From: Candidatus Eiseniibacteriota bacterium
GTDB taxonomy: Bacteria > Eisenbacteria > RBG-16-71-46
Length of the DNA stretch: 64,000 bases
Direction of reading: 5' to 3'
NCBI GenBank assembly: GCA_016710095.1
Contig: JADJLL010000001.1
Coordinates: 186,001 to 250,000 of the forward strand
A model generated the notes under the pieces. That model saw only the letters and a program-made list of their open reading frames with translations. It did not search any database and was not told the origin of the DNA. The position numbers and the translations under genes were made by a program. Shown here piece after piece: positions 36,021 to 44,718 of the stretch; within the stretch, counting starts at the first letter, position 1; every line of letters begins with the position of its first letter.

Positions 36021-39000
36021 TCAGGCCGCGTTGTCGAGGGCGCTCGCGCCTCCGCCGAGATGCAGCCAGCGCTCGAGCGCCAGGATCAGCGTATCGCGCC
36101 GCACCGGCTTGCTCACGAAGTCGTCCATGCCCGACTGCAGGCAGCGTTCGCGGTCGCCCTCCATCGCGTTCGCCGTGAGCGCCACGATGGGAATGCGTCC
36201 GCCGAACTGGGCTTCGTGAGCGCGAATGGCGCGCGTGGCCTCGAAGCCGTCCATCTCCGGCATCTGGCAGTCCATGAGCACGAGATCGAAGCGCTCGGAC
36301 TTGAACTTCTCGAACGCGATCAGCCCGTTCTCGGCGACGTACACCGCACAGCCGATCTTCTCGAGCATGCGCGTCGCGACCTTCTGGTTGGTCGGGATGT
36401 CCTCCGCCAGCAGGATGCGCACGCGGTCGAACGGCAGCGGGCCGGCGAGCATGTCGAGCATGTCGCTCACGCTCGGAGCGTTCGGCGCACCGCCGTCGGA
36501 CCGCGACGCCTGCGACGTGGCGGGAATCGCGACCGCGGATTCGCGGGTGACGAACTCGCCGCCGGCGGCCGCCGCGCCCGAAGCGAGCCGCTGCAGCACC
36601 TGCGCGAACGCGGCGAGGCGCCACGGGCGGCCGATCCAGCCGTTCGCGCCGGCCTTCTGCAGGCGCGCGAAGTCACGCGCACGGCGGCGATCACCGATCA
36701 GGAGCACAGGGCATGCGGGATCCAGCCCGCTCGCACGGAGGTCGCGCACGAGGGATTCGCCTTCGCCGTCGTCGAGCGTCTCGTCGAGGATCACGAGCCG
36801 AACGGGATCGCCGCTCGCGGCCGCCACGGCCGCGCGCTTCGCAACCGCCGTTCGGCCTTCCACGAGGTCGAGCCGCGCGCCCCAGTGTTCGAGCCACGCC
36901 TTCACCGACGCACGTTCGCCCGGATCGCCGTCGGCGATCAGCACGCGTGCGCCGGCGAGCGCCGCCGGCGGAATGGCGCGGGAGGGCGCGGTCGTGTCCG
37001 CGGGCAGGTGCACGGTGAACGAGAACGTCGAACCTTCGCCGGGCGTCGATTGCAGGCCGACCTCGCCGGGCATGATCTCGACGAGGCGCTTGCAGATGGC
37101 GAGCCCGAGGCCCGTGCCGCCGAACCGGCGCGACATCGAAGCGTCCGCCTGCATGAAGGGCTGGAAGAGCCTCGCCGCCTGTTCGGGCGAGATGCCGATG
37201 CCCGTGTCGGTCACCGCCACGCGCACGCTCGCCACGCCGGTGTCCGAAGTCGAGCCGGACACTTCGATCCGCACGCCGCCCTTCTCGGTGAACTTGATCG
37301 CGTTGCCGACGAGGTTGAGCAGCACCTGCCGGATGCGGTTGGTGTCGCCGACGAGCCGCGAGGGCACGCCCGGCGGGTAGTGCAGCTGCAGCGAGAGCCC
37401 CTTGTCGAAGGCGTTCGCCGACAGCAGTTCGCACACGTCCTCGCAGGCCGAACCGAGATCGAACGGCGACTTCTCGAGCGTGAAGCGCCCGGCTTCGATC
37501 TTCGACAGGTCGAGGATGTCGTTGATGATCGTGAGCAGCGCTTCGCCCGACGACACGATCGTCTGCGCGTACTCGCGGTGCATCGGTTGGAGGTCGCTGT
37601 CGAGCAGGAGCGCGGCCATGCCGAGCACGCCGTTGAGCGGCGTCCGGATCTCGTGGCTCATCGTGGCGAGGAACTCGCTCTTCGCGCGGTTCGCGGCGTC
37701 GGCGGCATCGCGCGCCTGCCGGAGCTCCTCCTCGGTGCGGCGGCGCTCGGTGACGTCCTCGACCACGTACGCGAAGCGCTGGCGCTCGCCTTCGAGCCGG
37801 GCGAGCGGGCACACCGTCGCAGCCAGGATGCGCGGGTCCTCGCCGCGGACCTGGTGGTACTCGAACGACAGCGCGGCGCCGCTCGAGGCCGCAGCGTCGA
37901 GGTGCTTGCGCCATTCGCCGATCGTCGCGGCCGGCATGCCCAGTTCGGACGCGAGCTTCCCGCGCGTGCCTTCGGGCTCGACGCCGTAGAACTCGGCGGT
38001 GTGCGTGTTGTCGAACACGTGCCGCACGTCGCCGTCCACGCTCTCGATCATCCCGCGCATCATGTTCGCGCTGTCGTAGAACGTGCGCAGCGTGACTTCG
38101 CTCTCCCGCAGGCGCTTCTGGGAGCGGTGCAGCGAGTCGAGCATGCGGTTCACGGCGTCCGCGAGCGCGCTCAGCTCGTCGTCGCCCCCGAGTTGCACGC
38201 GAGGCGCGTCGCCGTCGAATCCACCGATGTCGCCGACCTGCCGGCCGAATGAGGCGATGCGGCGCAGCACGAGGAAGTGGAAGAGGAGCAGTGTCACGAC
38301 GGCGAGCGCGGCGAATGCGAGAAGCATGGCGACCAGCTGCCGCGTGAAACTCGCCACGCCCTGGTTCCACATGCTTCGCGGCTGCGTCAGGGTGAGCAGC
38401 AGTGCGGGCTTGCCCGCCACGTCGTCGAGCCTCGCGTACGACACGAGCTGATCGTCGTTCAGCGCGGTGGTGTGGACCTGCTCCGGCCGGTTCAACGTGC
38501 TCGCGATCGCGCGCTCGGCATCGGTCAGCGAGCCCGCGCGATCCATGCGGCGCGCGGTGACCTGGAGGTGCGTGCGCGCGGCCAGCGTGCGCATTTCGTT
38601 TCCGTCGAGGTAGCGGCCGAACAGGATCGTGCCCGCGGCGGGGCCCGTGAACTGCGAGGTCAGGATCGGTTGGCTCGCCACGAGCATCGGATGCCGGTCG
38701 AGCATCACGATGCCGGAGCGCTTGTCCTGCTCGGTGCGGAATCGCAGTGGGGCGTCCGGGCCGGTTATCAGTTCGGAGAGTCCGTTCGGCGCATGCGCCA
38801 GCTTGCCGTCCGCCTCATGGGGACTGCAGGAAAGGACGACCTCGCCGAGCGGTTCACGATCATGAGCGCGTCGAGTTGCAGCGCGGACAGCGCTTCCGCC
38901 GAGATGTTGCTCGCCACGAAAGCGTCGTTCGGCCGGAGCGCGTAGCGGTACGTGTCGTCCCAGTTGGACCAGTCGGTCAGTTTGGACTCGAGGTCCTCGC

Positions 39001-39169
39001 GCCGTTGAGCGAGCGCGCTGAGCACGCGCTGCACGTCCAGTTCCGCGTCCTCGCGCTCGAGTCGCGCGAAGTCCTGGAACGTGATCCGTGACAGCGTGAA
39101 TCCGAGCACGCATGCGAGCACCACGAACAGGCTGCCGAGCGCGATCAGGATGTTCCGGCCGAGCTTCAT
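36021..39169 (-). CDS. CHASE4-HAMP-PAS hybrid sensor histidine kinase (frame broken near 38795)
   Basis: ATG at 39169, SD GGGAG; about 1049 residues. Transmembrane helix (LIALGSLFVVLACVLGFTL), periplasmic CHASE4 domain (KLTDWSNWDDTYRYALRPND), frame change near 38795, second helix (ASFTRQLVAMLLAFAALAVV), HAMP (residues 300-350), PAS with PAC end EDVTERRRTEEELR, HisKA (EFLATMSHEIRTPLNGVLGM), HATPase (NLVGNAIKFTEKGG; DTGIGISPEQAARLF; GGTGLGLAICKRLVE), a degenerate receiver (VRLVILDETLDDGEGE; the phosphoacceptor region is altered) and a complete receiver (FDLVLMDCQMPEMDGFEATR; LTANAMEGDRE; VSKPVRRDTL). It senses a signal outside the cytoplasm; its output partner is not in the window. Confidence 0.92.
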
Positions 39170-39469
39170 GAGGCTCCCGGTGCGGGGTCCGAATGGAGGG
39201 AGGGGTTTGGAAGTATCGGCGGCGATCGCGACCTCCGTAGGCTTCGCGGGTGTCGAAAACGCGCGTGCGTTCGAGGGCGCGGACGAAAATTCCCGATCGC
39301 TCGCCCCGGCCGGGAAACCGGCTTGCGGAACTCGCCGCGAAACGGTAACTTGCGCGCCCGCTGGTCTTCGGGGGCAACCCGCCGAAGGTCACCCGGTGAT
39401 CCCGCTCAGGCGAGGTGGAGCAGTTGTTCCGCTCCAGAGGCGTGCTTATAGTGCGCCGCCAGAACTTGC
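39170..39469. other. Intergenic region upstream of the hybrid kinase and tRNA cluster
   Basis: About 300 bases without a gene. The end nearest the tRNAs has the promoter at 39424-39452. The side nearest the kinase gene carries GATACTTCC on the minus strand, a -10-like string without a clear -35. Nothing else stands out. Confidence 0.5.
39424..39452 (+). promoter_or_regulatory. Promoter of the tRNA cluster
   Basis: TTGTTC (39424-39429), 17-base spacer, TATAGT (39447-39452), then GCGCCGCC. The expected start lies about 12 bases before tRNA-Ser(TGA). Confidence 0.65.
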
Positions 39470-39555
39470 GGAGGGATGGCCGAGTGGCTTAAGGCGGCGG
39501 TCTTGAAAACCGCTGAGCGCAAGCTCCGTGGGTTCGAATCCTACTCCCTCCGCCA
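39470..39555 (+). tRNA. tRNA-Ser (anticodon TGA)
   Basis: Acceptor stem GGAGGGA / TCCCTCC, discriminator G, encoded CCA end. D-loop GGCCGAGTGGCTTAAGG, anticodon loop CTTGAAA with anticodon TGA, variable arm TGAGCGCAAGCTCC (class II, as in serine tRNAs), T-loop TTCGAAT. First of three tandem tRNAs. Confidence 0.95.
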
Positions 39556-39566
39556 GTAGCACCATT

Positions 39567-39658
39567 GGAGTGGTGGCCGAGTGGCCGAAGGCAGCCGCCT
39601 GCTAAGCGGTTAATCGGGTAAAACCGGTTCGGAGGTTCGAATCCTCTCCACTCCGCCA
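39567..39658 (+). tRNA. tRNA-Ser (anticodon GCT)
   Basis: Acceptor GGAGTGG / CCACTCC, encoded CCA. Anticodon loop CTGCTAA (GCT), long variable arm, T-loop TTCGAAT. Class II serine tRNA reading AGC/AGT. Confidence 0.95.
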
Positions 39659-39704
39659 GTAACGAGCCGGTAGCTCGGTTCGAAACACGCTTCGTGCTTG
39701 ATGC

Positions 39705-39781
<77 letters not shown>

Positions 39782-39849
39782 TTCAAGCTCCCGCCGCGAA
39801 TCCCTCCGGCAACTCGAAGCCACCACGCTCCCCGCGTGAGGTCGCTACC

Positions 39850-40584
39850 ATGCGCCGATTGATCGTTTCCGCGCTTCTCGTGGCCGCCGTCGCCCTGGCC
39901 GCCACTGCCCTCGCCGCCGACCGCGGCGCCCGCAAGCTCGACGTGTTCTGGCAGACGCCGGACCTCGCGTCGCTCGACCTTCGCGCCATCGCGCTCCTGC
40001 CGGTCGCCACGTTCGACGGCAGCCTCGAGGCGCGCCGTTACACCGAGGACGGCGTCGGCAAGGCGCTCCGCGGCAGCGGGCATCGCTGGCTGTCGCCTGC
40101 CGTGTCCCGCGAGATGCTCCGCCAGGCGGGTGGGGATTCCCTGCTCAAGGCCGTGAACACGAAGATCGTGAACGGCGTGCGCGTGGACTCGCTCGACGCG
40201 CCCTATCTGTGCCGCGTGACGCGCGCGAGCGCGCTGCTCACCGTGCGCGTGGAGCAGTTCGAGAAGCGCGAAATGGAGTTCAACCAGAGCGGCAAGCCCG
40301 TCACGACCGTCAACCTGCGCGCCGCGCTCGTGGACTCGACCGGCCGACTGCTGTGGACCGCGAGCGGCGCCGAGAACGCGGAGGGGCCGTATCACGACGC
40401 GAACTCCGGCGCGATCGGCGTGAACGCGAGCGGGCTCAACAACACACCCCTGACGAACCAGGCGGGCGCTCCGGGCTATCCCGAGACGCTGGCCAAGCTG
40501 CTCGGCCGCTGGGCGCAGGCGTTCCCGCGCCGCGGGGCCGCCCCGGCCGCCCCGGCCGCGACCGATTCGACCGTCGCGCGCTGA
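39850..40584 (+). CDS. Secreted protein of unknown function
   Basis: ATG at 39850 with GAGG nine bases before it; 244 residues. Signal peptide MRRLIVSALLVAAVALAATA. Contains SLDLRAIALLPVATFDGSLE, ARRYTEDGVGKALRGSG, VTRASALLTVRVEQFEKREM and LRAALVDSTGRLLWTASGAE, a pattern reminiscent of DUF799/GNA1162-type lipoproteins (a chain reading ALLPV then a test of function in a small-molecule-free beta fold), but no lipobox is present. Ends Ala/Pro-rich. Next gene starts four bases after the stop. Confidence 0.72.
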   Translation: MRRLIVSALLVAAVALAATALAADRGARKLDVFWQTPDLASLDLRAIALLPVATFDGSLEARRYTEDGVGKALRGSGHRWLSPAVSREMLRQAGGDSLLKAVNTKIVNGVRVDSLDAPYLCRVTRASALLTVRVEQFEKREMEFNQSGKPVTTVNLRAALVDSTGRLLWTASGAENAEGPYHDANSGAIGVNASGLNNTPLTNQAGAPGYPETLAKLLGRWAQAFPRRGAAPAAPAATDSTVAR

Positions 40585-40588
40585 CGGC

Positions 40589-41110
40589 GTGTTCATCCTC
40601 GACGACGAAGCCGGCATGCGCGCCGCGTTGCGCGAAGCGCACGAGTCGCTCGCGCGCGACGAAGTGCCGGTCGGCTGCGTGATCGTGCACGACGGGCTGG
40701 TGATCGGGCGCGGGCACAACCAGGTCGAGGGACTGCAGGACGCCACCGCGCACGCCGAGGTCGTGGCGATCGGCGCCGCGTCCAACGCGCTCGGCTCCTG
40801 GCGCCTGAGCGACTGCACGCTCTACGTGACGCTCGAACCCTGCTCGATGTGCGCGGGCGCGATCGTGCTCGCCCGGCTCGGCCGCGTGGTCTACGGCGCC
40901 GCCGACCCGAAGGCCGGCGCGTGCGGCTCGGTGCTGAACGTGCTTCACGAGAAGCGCCTCAACCACCGCGCGGAGCTGACCGGTGGCGTGCTCGCCGAGG
41001 AGTGCGGCGAGATCCTGCGCGACTTCTTCCGCTCGCGCCGCAAGAAGGCGCTGCGGCTGGCCGAGGCGCCCCCGATCGACGACCCGGAAGGGGACGACGG
41101 CGGGCTGTAG
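40589..41110 (+). CDS. tadA: tRNA-specific adenosine deaminase TadA
   Basis: GTG at 40589; 173 residues. Zinc deaminase motifs: ATAHAEVVAIGAASNALG (HAE) and TLEPCSMCAGAIVLARLG (PCxxC), then RVVYGAADPKAGACGSVLNV and LNHRAELTGGVLAEECGEIL as in TadA. It converts A34 to inosine in tRNA-Arg(ACG), which is the third tRNA of the cluster just upstream. The C-terminal tail (about residues 150-173) is longer and acidic. Cytoplasmic. Confidence 0.94.
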   Translation: MFILDDEAGMRAALREAHESLARDEVPVGCVIVHDGLVIGRGHNQVEGLQDATAHAEVVAIGAASNALGSWRLSDCTLYVTLEPCSMCAGAIVLARLGRVVYGAADPKAGACGSVLNVLHEKRLNHRAELTGGVLAEECGEILRDFFRSRRKKALRLAEAPPIDDPEGDDGGL

Positions 41111-41216
41111 CCGCCGCGCCCGGAGCCGCCCGCTCGGCGCTCGTCGAAGGTCCGCCGGAAACCGGCCCGGCCCTGCTAACATGACGCCCGACCGGACGCA
41201 CCCGCGGGAGAGCCCC

Positions 41217-41549
41217 ATGCACAGGCACGTCACTCGACTGTTCTTTGCCGCCGCGTTCCTCGCGGTGATCGCGGCGATGGCCGCTCCGGCCGCGCGAGCC
41301 GCCATGTACGAAGGGCGCAACATCGACGGTCACTGGTACGAGGGCCGCGCCGTGAGCACCACGTACGGCGCATACCGATGCCAGATCAAGTTCAACGGCG
41401 ATCGCGCGTTCTTCAAGCTCGACGGCTCGAGCATCCAGATCGTCGGCATGCTCGACGAGGAAGTGATCACCGACCCGCACGACATCCTCGTGCGCGATCC
41501 CAAGCGCGGGGTCAACTGGACGCTCGAAGTGGTGAACCTGCCCCACTGA
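41217..41549 (+). CDS. Small secreted protein of unknown function
   Basis: ATG at 41217, SD GGGAG; 110 residues. Signal peptide MHRHVTRLFFAAAFLAVIAA. Mature part: MYEGRNIDGHWYEGRAVSTT, YGAYRCQIKFNGDRAFFKLD, DEEVITDPHDILVRDPKRGV. Looks like one compact beta domain. It ends one base into the next gene (ATGA), so it heads a three-gene operon (41217-44652). Confidence 0.78.
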   Translation: MHRHVTRLFFAAAFLAVIAAMAAPAARAAMYEGRNIDGHWYEGRAVSTTYGAYRCQIKFNGDRAFFKLDGSSIQIVGMLDEEVITDPHDILVRDPKRGVNWTLEVVNLPH

Positions 41550-42343
41550 TGACGCGAACACCCGTGCGAACACTCCCGGCCGCACTCGCGGCGCTGCTCC
41601 TGCTGCTCGCCACGAACTCGGCCGTCTCGCACGCCGGCGCCGCGCGCCGTCACACGGTCGCGGAGCTGCCGCCCGTGATGTTGTGGGCGTGGGAGTACCC
41701 GCAGGACCTGCGCTTCGCCGATCCCGCGCGCGTGGGCGTCGCCTCGCTCGGCGCGACCGCGGCGCTGCTCGGCGGCGACGTGCGCGTCACCCTGCGCCGC
41801 CAGCCGCTGCGCGTCGCGCCGGGCGCCGCGCGCGTGAGCGTGCTGCGCGTGGAAGTGCCGCGCGGTTCCCGCCCGAAGCTCTCGGACGCGCAGGCCGCGC
41901 GCCTCACGCGCCTCGCGGTCGAACTCGCGCGCGAGCGCGGCGTGCTCGGCGTGCAGATCGACTTCGACGCGCCTCGCTCGGCGCGCCCGTTCTACCGCCG
42001 GCTGCTCGCGCGCATGCGCGCCGAACTGCCCGACACGAGCCTGCTCGCGATGACCGCGCTCGCGTCCTGGGCGATGGGGGACGCGTGGCTCGAGGGGCTG
42101 CCGGTGGACGCCGCCGTGCCGATGACGTTCCGCATGGGCGCCGACACCGGACGCATCCGCGCCGCGCTCGCGGCCGGGCGCGATTTCACGCCGGGGCTCG
42201 CTCGTGGCAATGTCGGCGTCGATTTGGACGAACCGTGGCCGCAGTCCCTGCCCGGCCGACGGTTGTGGATCTTCGTGCATGGATCGTGGACGCCCTCGCG
42301 CATGGATCGTGTGTGGGCGCAGTGGAAGAAGGACTCGACATGA
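41549..42343 (+). CDS. Secreted DUF3142 protein (glycoside-hydrolase-like fold)
   Basis: ATG at 41549 overlaps the previous stop; 264 residues. Signal peptide ALAALLLLLATNSAVSHAG. LPPVMLWAWEYPQDLRFADP and RERGVLGVQIDFDAPRSARP are typical of DUF3142, which is predicted to adopt a TIM barrel similar to glycosyl hydrolases; LLAMTALASWAMGDAWLEGL and VPMTFRMG continue the pattern. Its role is unknown. Overlaps the next gene start (ATGA), so both are likely translated as a coupled pair. Confidence 0.85.
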   Translation: MTRTPVRTLPAALAALLLLLATNSAVSHAGAARRHTVAELPPVMLWAWEYPQDLRFADPARVGVASLGATAALLGGDVRVTLRRQPLRVAPGAARVSVLRVEVPRGSRPKLSDAQAARLTRLAVELARERGVLGVQIDFDAPRSARPFYRRLLARMRAELPDTSLLAMTALASWAMGDAWLEGLPVDAAVPMTFRMGADTGRIRAALAAGRDFTPGLARGNVGVDLDEPWPQSLPGRRLWIFVHGSWTPSRMDRVWAQWKKDST

Positions 42344-44652
42344 AGTCGCGTGTGTCTGCCGCCGGGCTGGCCGTGTTCCTCACGGCCGCGTCGCTCGCGT
42401 TCGCCTGCGGGCCGGATCTCCCTTACGCCGTCTTCACTCACGAACGTCATCCCGACGTTCCGCTCGAGCCGTTCGCGGCCGGGCAGATCGGCATCGTGCA
42501 GCCCTCGTGGGCGCGCAGCTATCTCGTGGTCTCGTATCGCTGGCTCTCCGGCACGCCGCTCGCCGCCGACGAACAGGCCGCCGCCGTACGCACGTGGCGC
42601 GAGCGCGCGCAGCCGTGGTGGGCCGACTCGAAGCAGACCGGCCTGCCCGACTGGCTCGAAGCGCGCGCGAAGATCCCCGGCCTGCCGAAGCCGCTGCGCG
42701 AGCTTTCGTCCGCGATGGCCGACGGCTCGTACGAGTACGGCTTCTCTTCCGGGCCCGACGCGTTCCGGCTCGCGGTGCGCACGCTGAACGACCGGCTCAC
42801 GATGGAAGGCGCGCGCAGCCCCGCGTTGCGCGCCTGGGTGCTCGCACAGGACACCGTCTTCGCGATCGTCGCGGGCGGCGAATACCGGCTCGCGGAGAAC
42901 GCACAGTCCCGCACGGACGTGGACCGGCTCTACCAGCTGGCCGCGGTCGCGTTCCACGCCGGCAACTGGGCGGAGGCCGAGCCGCGCTTCCGCGTGCTCG
43001 CGCAGTCGCCGCTCGGCCGCAATCGCGCGCTCGCGCGCTACCTCGCGGTGCGCTGTGTCGTGCGCTCGGCGCAGGACGGCGACGAGGACGGCGCGATCGA
43101 CCGCGACAAGTTCACGCGCGCCGAAGGCGAGCTGCGCGACATGCTCGACGATCCGACGCTTTCGGAACTGCATCCCGCCGTGCGACGGCTCCTCGGTTTC
43201 GTCGCCTTCCGCCTGCGCCCGGTCGAACGCTTCGCCGATCTCTCTCGTGCGCTGCGCGCGAACGATCCGGGCTTCGGCCAGGACCTCTGGGACTTCGCGC
43301 TGCTGCTCGACACGGTGACCGGCGCGGACGGCGCGCCCACCGCCGTCGCTTCGTCGCGCGACGCGCTCGTCGCCGCCGCCGCGAACGACGATCTCGCCGA
43401 CTGGGTGCTCACGTACCAGCGCGGGCCCGCCGCGGGCACGCGCGCGTACCTGCGCTGGAAGGCCGCGCGCTCGCTGCCGTGGCTCGTCGCCGCGCTCGCC
43501 GCCGCGCAGCCGAACGGTCGCGAGACGCCCGAGCTGCTCGAAGCCGCCGCGCTCGTGCCGCCGATGTCGCCCGCGTTCGTGACCGTTTCGGCGCAGCGCG
43601 CACGGTTGATGGCGCAGCGCAACGAAGCGCCCGGCGCGCGCCGCGTGCTCGACGCGGTGCTCGCGCGTCCCGCGCTGCCGCTCGGCAGCCGCAACGAACT
43701 GCTCGCCCGGCGCGCGTCGCTGGCCGCCGCCTGGGCCCCGCTGCTCGCCGACCTGCCGCGCGCTCCCGCGGACGTCGTCTACGGGCCCGACGTGCTCGTC
43801 GATCCGACGCCGGTCTCGACCCCGGGCTGGGATCCGGACTCCGAATACGTGCGCCAGCGTGAAGGCATGCTGCGCCTGCGCCGCCGCTTCGAGTGCCTCG
43901 ACGGCGACGGCGCGATCGCGTTCAACCGCGCGCTGCCGCTCGCGCGCTGGCAGGACGCCGTGGGCTCCGACGCGATGCCCGAGCGCGTGCGGCGCCTGCT
44001 CGCGCTCGCCGGCTGGACGCGCGCGACGCTGCTCGCGGATTCCGTCGCGGCCACGTCGTTCGCGCAGTCGCTGCGCGCGCTCGAGCCCTCGCTCGCCGCC
44101 GATCTCGCGGCGTGGGAGAAGGCCGCGCCCGGCGAGGCGCGCGAGTTCGCGGCGGCGTTTCTCGTCGTGCGCCGGCCCGGCATGCGCCCGTACGTGGGCG
44201 AGGGGCTCGACCGCCTCGAGGGCTTCGACAAGCTCGACGACTATCGCGACAACTGGTGGTCGTCCCGCGAGCAGGTGACGGCGCAGGAGTACGACGGCAC
44301 GGTGCCCGGTGAGGCGGCCACGGGATACTCGACGCGCGACGGCTTCAAGGCCGGCGTGCCGGCGTTCGCGTTCCTCACCTCCACGGAGCGCACGGCCGCG
44401 ATCGAACAGGGCAACCGGCTCGTGAAGGCGGCGCCCGCGCCGCAATGGATGGGCGCGCGCATCCTCGCGTTCGCGAAGACGCACCCGCGCGACCCGCGCG
44501 TGCCCGAGGCGCTGCACCGGCTCGTGCGCTCGGTCCGGCTCGGCGCGAGCGACGCCAGGAGCGTGCGCATGGCGAAGGAGGCGTTCACGCTCCTCCACTC
44601 GCGCTATCCCGCGAACCCCTGGACGAAGAAGACGAAGAGCTGGGGCGCGTAG
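42340..44652 (+). CDS. Large secreted protein of unknown function, coupled to the DUF3142 gene
   Basis: ATG at 42340 overlaps the DUF3142 stop; 770 residues. A signal peptide (AVFLTAASLAFAC) leads to FACGPDLPYAVFTHERHPDV, where the Cys could be lipidated. The rest is largely helical (Ala/Arg/Leu-rich, TPR-like spacing: QLAAVAFHAGNWAEAEPRFR; RVLAQSPLGRNRALARYLAV) and includes LRLRRRFECLDGDGAIAFNR. No known catalytic motif. A similar DUF3142 plus large helical protein pairing is known from other bacteria but is uncharacterised. A long inverted repeat follows. Confidence 0.8.
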   Translation: MKSRVSAAGLAVFLTAASLAFACGPDLPYAVFTHERHPDVPLEPFAAGQIGIVQPSWARSYLVVSYRWLSGTPLAADEQAAAVRTWRERAQPWWADSKQTGLPDWLEARAKIPGLPKPLRELSSAMADGSYEYGFSSGPDAFRLAVRTLNDRLTMEGARSPALRAWVLAQDTVFAIVAGGEYRLAENAQSRTDVDRLYQLAAVAFHAGNWAEAEPRFRVLAQSPLGRNRALARYLAVRCVVRSAQDGDEDGAIDRDKFTRAEGELRDMLDDPTLSELHPAVRRLLGFVAFRLRPVERFADLSRALRANDPGFGQDLWDFALLLDTVTGADGAPTAVASSRDALVAAAANDDLADWVLTYQRGPAAGTRAYLRWKAARSLPWLVAALAAAQPNGRETPELLEAAALVPPMSPAFVTVSAQRARLMAQRNEAPGARRVLDAVLARPALPLGSRNELLARRASLAAAWAPLLADLPRAPADVVYGPDVLVDPTPVSTPGWDPDSEYVRQREGMLRLRRRFECLDGDGAIAFNRALPLARWQDAVGSDAMPERVRRLLALAGWTRATLLADSVAATSFAQSLRALEPSLAADLAAWEKAAPGEAREFAAAFLVVRRPGMRPYVGEGLDRLEGFDKLDDYRDNWWSSREQVTAQEYDGTVPGEAATGYSTRDGFKAGVPAFAFLTSTERTAAIEQGNRLVKAAPAPQWMGARILAFAKTHPRDPRVPEALHRLVRSVRLGASDARSVRMAKEAFTLLHSRYPANPWTKKTKSWGA

Positions 44653-44661
44653 AACGCGTTC

Positions 44662-44707
44662 GGATGGCTCCGCTCGCTCCGGCCGAGCCGGAGGCTCGGA
44701 GCCATCC
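44662..44707. terminator. Inverted repeat between converging genes (likely bidirectional terminator)
   Basis: GGATGGCTCCG (44662-44672) and CGGAGCCATCC (44697-44707) form an 11-bp stem, with a further inner CTCCGGC/GCCGGAG stem. It lies between the 42340-44652 gene and the minus-strand ygfK-like gene. No T-tract is present. Confidence 0.6.
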
Positions 44708-44718
44708 CGAAGCCCGCC

